Source of the DNA: Cinclus cinclus
Taxonomy: Eukaryota; Chordata; Aves; Passeriformes; Cinclidae
DNA length: 64,000 nt
Direction: 5' to 3'
NCBI RefSeq assembly: GCF_963662255.1
Contig: NW_026912197.1
Coordinates: forward strand, 62,001-126,000
Shown here piece by piece: positions 1 through 8,883 of the stretch. Position 1 is the stretch's first letter, and each line of letters opens with the position of its first letter. A program made the position numbers and the translations under genes. Under the pieces are notes generated by a model. The model saw only the letters and a program-made list of their open reading frames with translations. It was not told where the DNA came from and did not search any database.

Positions 1-177
1 CACTTTTCCCCAAGAAGCCAAACTCAAGAACCCACAATGCAGATGTCATTTTGTAGGGCGCGTTTGGGCCTCCGATGGCAGCCAGGTTTGGAGGAGGGGG
101 CAGCTTTGGTCTGGGAGAAATCCTCGTCCTTATGGAATTTTTGGAGGCAAAAGCCCTGGACGGGCCGCAGGCAAGTT
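1..177 (+). repeat. Partial leading monomer
   Basis: The window opens at monomer nucleotide 16 and runs to nucleotide 192. This copy carries the acccacaatgcag variant, which is usually seen just after a 9-bp duplication, so one probably lies just upstream of the window. It also has ttttggaggc in place of ttttgtaggc near position 153. The array clearly continues to the left. Confidence 0.97.
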
Positions 178-369
178 GACTCCGAAAGGAGGCACTTTTC
201 CCCAAGAAGCCAAACTCAAGAGCCCACTTGGCAGATGTCATTTTGTAGGGCGCGTTTGGGCCTCCGATGGCAGCCAGGTTTGGAGGAGGGGGCAGCTTTG
301 GTCTGGGAGAAATCCTCGTCCTTATGGAATTTTTGTAGGCAAAAGCCCAGGACGGGCCGCAGGCAAGTT
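178..369 (+). repeat. Reference 192-bp monomer
   Basis: This is the first complete copy and defines the phase used here. It starts at gactccgaaagg and ends at aggcaagtt. Landmarks by monomer position: C-rich cttttcccc at 18-26; variable block agcccacttggcagatg at 44-60; attttgtaggg at 63-73; CpG-containing gcgcg at 73-77; G-rich ggtttggaggaggggg at 100-115; tttttgtagg at 153-162; gacggg at 174-179; junction gcaggcaagtt at 182-192. Hand-counted G+C is 106 of 192. There are seven CpGs. It contains no CENP-B box on either strand, no TATA box and no AATAAA. Its length is close to one nucleosome repeat, which suggests nucleosome phasing, but that is inference. Confidence 0.97.
277..292 (+). other. 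G-rich tract, possible two-tetrad G-quadruplex (example of about 329)
   Basis: The tract ggtttggaggaggggg has four GG runs separated by loops of 3, 1 and 1 bases. The frequent ggttagg allele keeps the pattern. It recurs in almost every monomer on the same strand. It could form a two-layer quadruplex or a purine-rich single-strand structure; this is inferred from pattern only. Confidence 0.45.
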
Positions 370-753
370 GACTCCGAATGGAGGCACTTTTCCCCAAGAA
401 GCCAAACTCAAGAGCCCACTTGACAGGTGTCATTTTGTAGGGCGCGTTTGGGCCTCTGATGGCAGCCAGGTTAGGAGGAGGGGGCAGCTTTGGTCTGGGA
501 GAAATCCTCGTCCTTCTGGAATTTTTGTAGGCAAAAGCCCAGGACGGGCCGCAGGCAAGTTGACTCCGAATGGAGGCACTTTTCCCCAAGAAGCCAAACT
601 CAAGAGCCCACTTGGCAGATGTCATTTTGTAGGGCGCGTTTGGGCCTCTGATGGCAGCCAGGTTAGGAGGAGGGGGCAGTTTTGGTCTGGGAGAAATCCT
701 CGTCCTTATGGAATTTTTGTAGGCAAAAGACCTGGACGGGCTGCAGGCAAGTT

Positions 754-954
754 AGGCAAGGTGACTCCGAATGGAGGCACTTTTCCCCAAGAAGCCAAAC
801 TCAAGAGCCCACTTGGCATATGTCATTTTGTAGGGCGCGTTTGGGCCTCCGATGGCAGCCAGGTTTGGAGGAGGGGGCAGCTTTGGTCTGGGAGAAATCC
901 TCGTCCTTATGGAATTTTTGTAGGCAAAAGCCCTGCATGGGCCGCAGGCAAGTT
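754..954 (+). repeat. 201-bp monomer, aggcaaggt class
   Basis: The preceding copy ends in aggcaagtt (745-753). It is followed by a second, slightly altered 9-mer aggcaaggt at 754-762, then by the normal gactccgaatgg start. The insertion is therefore a tandem duplication of the monomer end with one change (t to g at its eighth base). The same allele occurs at 6758 and 10835, and a derivative ending ggc at 15889 and 19188. Confidence 0.95.
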
Positions 955-1878
955 GACTCCGAAAGGAGGCACTTTTCCCCAAGAAGCCAAACTCAAGAGC
1001 CCACTTGGCATATGTCATTTTGTAGGGCGCGTTTGGGCCTCCGATGGCAGCCAGGTTTGGAGGAGGGGGCAGCTTTGGTCTCGGAGAAATCCTCGTCCTT
1101 ATGGAATTTTTGTAGGCAAAAGCCCAGGACGGGCCGCAGGCAAGTTGACTCCGAAAGGAGGCACTTTTCCCCAAGAAGCCAAACTCAAGAGCCCACTTGG
1201 CAGGTGTCATTTTGTAGGGCGCGTTTGGGCCTCTGATGGCAGCCAGGTTTGGAGGAGGGGGCAGCTTTGGTCTGGGAGAAATCCTCGTCCTTATGGAATT
1301 TTTGTAGGCAAAAGCCCTGCATGGGCCGCAGGCAAGTTGACTCCGAAAGGAGGCACTTTTCCCCGAGAAGCCAAACTCAAGAGCCCACTTGGCATATGTC
1401 ATTTTGTAGGGCGCGTTTGGGCCTCCGATGGGAACCAGGTTTGGAGGAGGGGGCAGCTTTGGTCTGGGAGAAATCCTCGTCCTTATGGAATTTTTGTAGG
1501 CAAAAGCCCAGGACGGGCTGCCGGCAAGTTGACTCCGAAAGGAGGCACTTTTCCCCAAGAAGCCAAACTCAAGAGCCCACTTGGCAGATGTCATTTTGTA
1601 GGGCGCGTTTGGGCCTCCGATGGCAGCCAGGTTTGGAGGAGGGGGTAGCTTTGGTCTGGGAGAAATCCTCGTCCTTATGGAATTTTTGTAGGCAAAAGCC
1701 CTGGACGGGCTGCAGGCAAGTTAGGCATGTTGGCTTTGAAAGGAGGCACTTTTCCCCAAGAAGCCAAACTCAAGAACCCACAATGCAGATGTCATTTTGT
1801 AGGGCGCGTTTGGGCCTCCGATGGCAGCCAGGTTTGGAGGAGGGGGCAGCTTTGGTCTGGGAGAAATCCTCGTCCTTA
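840..1878 (+). repeat. Upstream copy of a 1,937-bp-offset block
   Basis: Rare variants recur at the same spacing in 2777-3815: ggtctcggag near 1080 and 3017, ccccgagaag at 1361 and 3298, gatgggaacc near 1430 and 3367, and gctgccggc near 1508 and 3445. The offset equals 10 monomers plus two 9-bp duplications minus the single-base deletion near 2690. Edges are approximate. Confidence 0.85.
1714..1731 (+). repeat. 9-bp junction duplication, aggcatgtt class (82 sites)
   Basis: Here aggcaagtt is followed by aggcatgtt and the next copy starts ggctttgaaagg instead of gactccgaaagg. Second copies start at 1723, 2500, 3660, 5205, 5981, 7727, 8312, 8705, 9674, 11996, 12581, 12974, 13559, 14336, 15112, 16858, 17635, 18411, 20541, 21318, 22287, 22872, 24033, 24618, 25011, 25788, 26373, 26958, 27927, 28896, 29481, 29874, 30651, 31236, 31629, 32021 (gggcatgtt), 32606, 33383, 33775, 34551, 34944, 35529, 36306, 37083, 37860, 38829, 39222, 39807, 40584, 41361, 42138, 42723, 43115, 43892, 44477, 45446, 46030, 46614, 47391, 47976, 48945, 49530, 50499, 51083, 51860, 52444, 53413, 53997, 54581, 55358, 55943, 56720, 57112, 57889, 58474, 59635, 60603, 61188, 62157, 62549, 63527 and 63920. 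Each also creates the only stop in one minus-strand frame. Confidence 0.96.
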
Positions 1879-2776
1879 TGGAATTTTTGTAGGCAAAAGC
1901 CCTGCATGGGCCGCAGGCAAGTTGACTCCGAATGGAGGCACTTTTCCCCAAGAAGCCAAACTCAAGAGCCCTCTTGGCAGGTGTCATTTTGTAGGGCGCG
2001 TTTGGGCCTCTGATGGCAGCCAGGTTAGGAGGAGGGGGCAGCTTTGGTCTGGGAGAAATCCTCGTCCTTATGGAATTTTTGTAGGCAAAAGCCCTGCATG
2101 GGCCGCAGGCAAGTTGACTCCGAAAGGAGGCACTTTTCCCCAAGAAGCCAAACTCAAGAGCCCACTTGGCATATGTCATTTTGTAGGGCGCGTTTGGGCC
2201 TCCGATGGCAGCCAGGTTTGGAGGAGGGGGCAGCTTTGGTCTGGGAGAAATCCTCGTCCCTATGGAATTTTTGTAGGCAAAAGCTCTGGACAGGCTGCAG
2301 GCAAGTTGACTCCGAATGGAGGCACTTTTCCCCAAGAAGCCAAACTCAAGAGCCCACTTGGCAGATGTCATTTTGTAGGGCGCGTTTGGGCCTCTGATGG
2401 CAGCCAGGTTAGGAGGAGGGGGCAGCTTTGGTCTGGGAGAAATCCTCGTCCTTATGGAATTTTTGTAGGCAAAAGCCCTGGACGGGCTGCAGGCAAGTTA
2501 GGCATGTTGGCTTTGAAAGGAGGCACTTTTCCCCAAGAAGCCAAACTCAAGAGCCCACTTGGCAGGTGTCATTTTGTAGGGCGCGTTTGGGCCTCCGATG
2601 GCAGCCAGGTTTGGAGGAGGGGGCAGCTTTGGTCTGGGAGAAATCCTCGTCCTTCTGGAAATTTTGTAGGCAAAAGCCCAGACGGGCCGCAGGCAAGTTG
2701 ACTCCGAATGGAGGCACTTTTCCCCAAGAAGCCAAACTCAAGAGCCCACTTGGCAGGTGTCATTTTGTAGGGCGCG

Positions 2777-3815
2777 TTTGGGCCTCTGATGGCAGCCAGG
2801 TTTGGAGGAGGGGGCAGCTTTGGTCTGGGAGAAATCCTCGTCCTTATGGAATTTTTGTAGGCAAAAGCCCTGCATGGGCCGCAGGCAAGTTGACTCCGAA
2901 AGGAGGCACTTTTCCCCAAGAAGCCAAACTCAAGAGCCCACTTGGCATATGTCATTTTGTAGGGCGCGTTTGGGCCTCCGATGGCAGCCAGGTTTGGAGG
3001 AGGGGGCAGCTTTGGTCTCGGAGAAATCCTCGTCCTTATGGAATTTTTGTAGGCAAAAGCCCAGGACGGGCCGCAGGCAAGTTGACTCCGAAAGGAGGCA
3101 CTTTTCCCCAAGAAGCCAAACTCAAGAGCCCACTTGGCAGGTGTCATTTTGTAGGGCGCGTTTGGGCCTCCGATGGCAGCCAGGTTTGGAGGAGGGGGCA
3201 GCTTTGGTCTGGGAGAAATCCTCGTCCTTATGGAATTTTTGTAGGCAAAAGCCCTGCATGGGCCGCAGGCAAGTTGACTCCGAAAGGAGGCACTTTTCCC
3301 CGAGAAGCCAAACTCAAGAGCCCACTTGGCATATGTCATTTTGTAGGGCGCGTTTGGGCCTCCGATGGGAACCAGGTTTGGAGGAGGGGGCAGCTTTGGT
3401 CTGGGAGAAATCCTCGTCCTTATGGAATTTTTGTAGGCAAAAGCCCAGGACGGGCTGCCGGCAAGTTGACTCCGAAAGGAGGCACTTTTCCCCAAGAAGC
3501 CAAACTCAAGAGCCCACTTGGCAGATGTCATTTTGTAGGGCGCGTTTGGGCCTCCGATGGCAGCCAGGTTTGGAGGAGGGGGTAGCTTTGGTCTGGGAGA
3601 AATCCTCGTCCTTATGGAATTTTTGTAGGCAAAAGCCCTGGACGGGCTGCAGGCAAGTTAGGCATGTTGGCTTTGAAAGGAGGCACTTTTCCCCAAGAAG
3701 CCAAACTCAAGAACCCACAATGCAGATGTCATTTTGTAGGGCGCGTTTGGGCCTCCGATGGCAGCCAGGTTTGGAGGAGGGGGCAGCTTTGGTCTGGGAG
3801 AAATCCTCGTCCTTC
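2777..3815 (+). repeat. Downstream copy of the 1,937-bp-offset block
   Basis: Matches 840-1878. Differences include cctccgatgg here against cctctgatgg near 1230. The copies separate at the cttctgg/cttatgg variant near 3815. Confidence 0.85.
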
Positions 3816-5002
3816 TGGAAATTTTGTAGGCAAAAGCCCAGGACGGGCCGCAGGCAAGTTGACTCCGAATGGAGGCACTTTTCCCCAAGAAGCCAAACTC
3901 AAGAGCCCACTTGGCAGGTGTCATTTTGTAGGGCGCGTTTGGGCCTCTGATGGCAGCCAGGTTTGGAGGAGGGGGCAGCTTTGGTCTGGGAGAAATCCTC
4001 GTCCTTATGGAATTTTTGTAGGCAAAAGCCCTGCATGGGCCGCAGGCAAGTTGACTCCGAAAGGAGGCACTTTTCCCCAAGAAGCCAAACTCAAGAGCCC
4101 ACTTGGCATATGTCATTTTGTAGGGCGCGTTTGGGCCTCCGATGGCAGCCAGGTTTGGAGGAGGGGGCAGCTTTGGTCTGGGAGAAATCCTCGTCCTTAT
4201 GGAATTTTTGTAGGCAAAAGCCCAGGACGGGCTGCAGGCAAGTTGACTCCGAATGGAGGCACTTTTCCCCAAGAAGCCAAACTCAAGAGCCCACTTGGCA
4301 GATGTCATTTTGTAGGGCGCGTTTGGGCCTCTGATGGCAGCCAGGTTAGGAGGAGGGGGCAGCTTTGGTCTGGGAGAAATCCTCGTCCTTATGGAATTTT
4401 TGTAGGCAAAAGCCCAGGACGGGCTGCAGGCAAGTTGACTCCGAATGGAGGCACTTTTCCCCAAGAAGCCAAACTCAAGAGCCCACTTGGCAGGTGTCAT
4501 TTTGTAGGGCGCGTTTGGGCCTCCGATGGCAGCCAGGTTTGGAGGAGGGGGCAGCTTTGGTCTGGGAGAAATCCTCGTCCTTATGGAATTTTTGTAGGCA
4601 AAATCCCAGGACGGGCCGCAGGCAAGTTGACTCCGAATGGAGGCACTTTTCCCCAAGAAGCCAAACTCAAGAGCCCACTTGGCAGGTGTCATTTTGTAGG
4701 GCGCGTTTGGGCCTCTGATGGCAGCCAGGTTTGGAGGAGGGGGCAGCTTTGGTCTGGGAGAAATCCTCGTCCTTATGGAATTTTTGTAGGCAAAAGCCCT
4801 GCATGGGCCGCAGGCAAGTTGACTCCGAAAGGAGGCACTTTTCCCCAAGAAGCCAAACTCAAGAGCCCACTTGGCAGATGTCATTTTGTAGGGCGCGTTT
4901 GGGCCTCCGATGGCAGCCAGGTTTGGAGGAGGGGGCAGCTTTGGTCTGGGAGAAATCCTCGTCCTTATGGAATTTTTGTAGGCAAAAGCCCAGGACGGGC
5001 TG

Positions 5003-5011
5003 CAGGTAAGT
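5003..5011 (+). other. Perfect 5'-splice-site-like motif caggtaagt at the monomer junction (26 sites)
   Basis: A c-to-t change turns the usual caggcaagt into caggtaagt, which equals the major eukaryotic 5' splice-site consensus. The changed t lies at 5007, 7529, 8507, 9476, 11798, 12776, 13946, 17245, 31431, 34746, 35331, 39024, 39609, 43310, 44279, 46809, 47778, 49332, 52246, 54776, 55745, 57307, 58276, 59437, 60990 and 63722. None lies between 17.3 and 31.4 kb. It always occurs in the gggctgcag background, before a gactccgaatgg or ggctccgaatgg start. Use in splicing is not shown; it may be chance. Confidence 0.6.
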
Positions 5012-5940
5012 TGACTCCGAATGGAGGCACTTTTCCCCAAGAAGCCAAACTCAAGAGCCCACTTGGCAGATGTCATTTTGTAGGGCGCGTTTGGGCCTCT
5101 GATGGCAGCCAGGTTAGGAGGAGGGGGCAGCTTTGGTCTGGGAGAAATCCTCGTCCTTATGGAATTTTTGTAGGCAAAAGCCCTGGACGGGCTGCAGGCA
5201 AGTTAGGCATGTTGGCTTTGAAAGGAGGCACTTTTCCCCAAGAAGCCAAACTCAAGAACCCACAATGCAGATATCATTTTGTAGGGCGCGTTTGGGCCTC
5301 CGATGGCAGCCAGTTTTGGAGGAGGGGGCAGCTTTGGTCTGGGAGAAATCCTCATCCTTATGGAATTTTTGTAGGCAAAAGCCCAGGACGGGCCGCAGGC
5401 AAGTTGACTCCGAAAGGAGGCACTTTTCCCCAAGAAGCCAAACTCAAGAGCCCACTTGGCAGGTGTCATTTTGTAGGGCGCGTTTGGGCCTCCGATGGCA
5501 GCCAGGTTAGGAGGAGGGGGCAGCTTTGGTCTGGGAGAAATCCTCGTCCTTATGGAATTTTTGTAGGCAAAAGCCCTGCATGGGCCGCAGGCAAGTTGAC
5601 TCCGAAAGGAGGCACTTTTCCCCAAGAAGCCAAACTCAAGAGCCCACATGGCATATGTCATTTTGTAGGGCGCGTTTGGGCCTCCGATGGCAGCCAGGTT
5701 TGGAGGAGGGGGCAGCTTTGGTCTGGGAGAAATCCTCGTCCTTATGGAATTTTTGTAGGCAAAAGCCCAGGACGGGCTGCAGGCAAGTTGACTCCGAATG
5801 GAGGCACTTTTCCCCAAGAAGCCAAACTCAAGAGCCCACTTGGCAGATGTCATTTTGTAGGGCGCGTTTGGGCCTCTGATGGCAGCCAGGTTAGGAGGAG
5901 GGGGCAGCTTTGGTCTGGGAGAAATCCTCGTCCTTATGGA

Positions 5941-5966
5941 ATTTTTGTAGCAAAAGCCCAGGACGG
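5941..5966 (+). other. Recurrent single-base deletion in tttttgtaggcaaaag (13 of 17 indels)
   Basis: Here tttttgtaggcaaaag has lost one g to become tttttgtagcaaaag. The same deletion is at about 5950, 31989, 33744, 34135, 43084, 45613, 46583, 50669, 53581, 54549, 57079, 60379 and 62517. The other single-base deletions are near 2690 (cccagacggg), 15076 and 18375 (gggggaaaag) and 51890 (cttttcccaag). These are the only frame-changing differences in the array. Confidence 0.9.
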
Positions 5967-6757
5967 GCCGCAGGCAAGTTAGGCATGTTGGCTTTGAAAG
6001 GAGGCACTTTTCCCCAAGAAGCCAAACTCAAGAACCCACAATGCAGATGTCATTTTGTAGGGCGCGTTTGGGCCTCCGATGGCAGCCAGGTTTGGAGGAG
6101 GGGGCAGCTTTGGTCTGGGAGAAATCCTCGTCCTTATGGAATTTTTGTAGGCAAAAGCCCTGCATGGGCCGCAGGCAAGTTGACTCCGAAAGGAGGCACT
6201 TTTCCCCAAGAAGCCAAACTCAAGAGCCCACTTGGCATATGTCATTTTGTAGGGCGCGTTTGGGCCTCCGATGGCAGCCAGGTTTGGAGGAGGGGGCAGC
6301 TTTGGTCTGGGAGAAATCCTCGTCCTTATGGAATTTTTGTAGGCAAAAGCCCAGGACGGGCCGCAGGCAAGTTGACTCCGAATGGAGGCACTTTTCCCCA
6401 AGAAGCCAAACTCAAGAGCCCACTTGGCAGGTGTCATTTTGTAGGGCGCGTTTGGGCCTCTGATGGCAGCCAGGTTTGGAGGAGGGGGCAGCTTTGGTCT
6501 GGGAGAAATCCTCGTCCTTATGGAATTTTTGTAGGCAAAAGCCCAGGACGGGCTGCAGGCAAGTTGACTCCGAATGGAGGCACTTTTCCCCAAGAAGCCA
6601 AACTCAAGAGCCCACTTGGCAGATGTCATTTTGTAGGGCGCGTTTGGGCCTCTGATGGCAGCCAGGTTAGGAGGAGGGGGCAGTTTTGGTCTGGGAGAAA
6701 TCCTCGTCCTTATGGAATTTTTGTAGGCAAAAGACCTGGACGGGCTGCAGGCAAGTT

Positions 6758-6766
6758 AGGCAAGGT
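6758..6766 (+). repeat. 9-bp junction duplication, aggcaaggt class
   Basis: Same allele as at 754. The copy upstream carries cagttttgg instead of cagctttgg and aaaagacctgg instead of aaaagccctgg, as do the copies upstream of 754 and 10835. These linked variants mark one lineage. Confidence 0.94.
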
Positions 6767-8883
6767 GACTCCGAATGGAGGCACTTTTCCCCAAGAAGCC
6801 AAACTCAAGAGCCCACTTGGCATATGTCATTTTGTAGGGCGCGTTTGGGCCTCCGATGGCAGCCAGGTTTGGAGGAGGGGGCAGCTTTGGTCTGGGAGAA
6901 ATCCTCGTCCTTATGGAATTTTTGTAGGCAAAAGCCCTGCATGGGCCGCAGGCAAGTTGACTCCGAAAGGAGGCACTTTTCCCCAAGAAGCCAAACTCAA
7001 GAACCCACAATGCAGATGTCATTTTGTAGGGCGCGTTTGGGCCTCCGATGGCAGCCAGGTTTGGAGGAGGGGGCAGCTTTGGTCTGGGAGAAATCCTCGT
7101 CCTTATGGAATTTTTGTAGGCAAAAGCCCAGGACGGGCCGCAGGCAAGTTGACTCCGAAAGGAGGCACTTTTCCCCGAGAAGCCAAACTCAAGAGCCCAC
7201 TTGGCATATGTCATTTTGTAGGGCGCGTTTGGGCCTCCGATGGCAGCCAGGTTTGGAGGAGGGGGCAGCTTTGGTCTGGGAGAAATCCTCGTCCTTATGG
7301 AATTTTTGTAGGCAAAAGCCCAGGACGGGCTGCAGGCAAGTTGACTCCGAATGGAGGCACTTTTCCCCAAGAAGCCAAACTCAAGAGCCCACTTGGCAGA
7401 TGTCATTTTGTAGGGCGCGTTTGGGCCTCCGATGGCAGCCAGGTTTGGAGGAGGGGGTAGCTTTGGTCTGGGAGATATCCTCGTCCTTATGGAATTTTTG
7501 TAGGCAAAAGCCCTGGACGGGCTGCAGGTAAGTTGACTCCGAATGGAGGCACTTTTCCCCAAGAAGCCAAACTCAAGAGCCCACTTGGCAGATGTCATTT
7601 TGTAGGGCGCGTTTGGGCCTCTGATGGCAGCCAGGTTTGGAGGAGGGGGCAGCTTTGGTCTGGGAGAAATCCTCGTCCTTATGGAATTTTTGTAGGCAAA
7701 AGCCCTGGACGGGCTGCAGGCAAGTTAGGCATGTTGGCTTTGAAAGGAGGCACTTTTCCCCAAGAAGCCAAACTCAAGAACCCACAATGCAGATGTCATT
7801 TTGTAGGGCGCGTTTGGGCCTCCGATGGCAGCCAGGTTTGGAGGAGGGGGCAGCTTTGGTCTGGGAGAAATCCTCGTCCTTATGGAATTTTTGTAGGCAA
7901 AAGCCCTGCATGGGCCGCAGGCAAGTTGACTCCGAAAGGAGGCACTTTTCCCCAAGAAGCCAAACTCAAGAACCCACAATGCAGATGTCATTTTGTAGGG
8001 CGCGTTTGGGCCTCCGATGGCAGCCAGGTTTGGAGGAGGGGGCAGATTTGGTCTGGGAGAAATCCTCGTCCCTATGGAATTTTTGTAGGCAAAAGCCCAG
8101 GACAGGCTGCAGGCAAGTTGACTCCGAATGGAGGCACTTTTCCCCAAGAAGCCAAACTCAAGAGCCCACTTGGCAGATGTCATTTTGTAGGGCGCGTTTG
8201 GGCCTCTGATGGCAGCCAGGTTAGGAGGAGGGGGCAGCTTTGGTCTGGGAGAAATCCTCGTCCTTATGGAATTTTTGGAGGCAAAAGCACTGGACGGGCT
8301 GCAGGCAAGTTAGGCATGTTGGCTTTGAAAGGAGGCACTTTTCCCCAAGAAGCCAAACTCAAGAGCCCACTTGGCAGATGTCATTTTGTAGGGCGCGTTT
8401 GGGCCTCCGATGGCAGCCAGGTTTGGAGGAGGGGGTAGCTTTGGTCTGGGAGAAATCCTCGTCCTTATGGAATTTTTGTAGGCAAAAGCCCTGGACGGGC
8501 TGCAGGTAAGTTGACTCCGAATGGAGGCACTTTTCCCCAAGAAGCCAAACTCAAGAGCCCACTTGGCAGATGTCATTTTGTAGGGCGCGTTTGGGCCTCT
8601 GATGGCAGCCAGGTTTGGAGGAGGGGACAGCTTTGGTCTGGGAGAAATCCTCGTCCTTATGGAATTTTTGTAGGCAAAAGCCCTGGACGGGCTGCAGGCA
8701 AGTTAGGCATGTTTGCTTTGAAAGGAGGCACTTTTCCCCAAGAAGCCAAACTCAAGAACCCACAATGCAGATGTCATTTTGTAGGGCGCGTTTGGGCCTC
8801 CGATGGCAGCCAGGTTTGGCGGAGGGGGCAGCTTTGGTCTGGGAGAAATCCTCGTCCTTATGGAATTTTTGTAGGCAAAAGCC

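Larger units (their letters stand above)
4415..8883 (+). repeat. Left higher-order block, copy 1
   Basis: This block is matched by 8884-13200 in three registers. The first part (about 4415-5770) matches at +4,469 bp, with shared rare variants aaaatccca (near 4602/9071), cagatatcat (5270/9739) and tcctcatcc (5351/9820). The middle (about 6150-7130) matches at +4,077 bp. The rest (about 7200-8830) matches at +4,269 bp, with shared gagatatcc (7475/11744), gcagatttgg (8042/12311) and aaaagcactgg (8285/12554). The register changes are about two monomers lost and then exactly one (192 bp) gained in the downstream copy. Confidence 0.8.

Noticed and set aside
174..190. aaaggagg before a start as a bacterial ribosome binding site
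   Set aside because: It recurs in many monomers as part of the satellite and precedes no real gene.
2090..2110. ctgcatgggcc against ccaggacgggc as a transposon footprint
   Set aside because: Length is unchanged and there is no target-site duplication; these are alternative alleles of monomer positions 170-180.
2388..2420. ggttagg as a telomere-type repeat
   Set aside because: It is a single ttagg within the monomer caused by one t-to-a change from ggtttgg. It never occurs as tandem ttaggg.
3658..5076. Minus-strand open frames, such as one of 472 codons, as genes
   Set aside because: They start and stop wherever chance alleles give ATG, and end exactly at the 9-bp duplication, whose ttag supplies the stop. 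All are the same 64-residue repeat.
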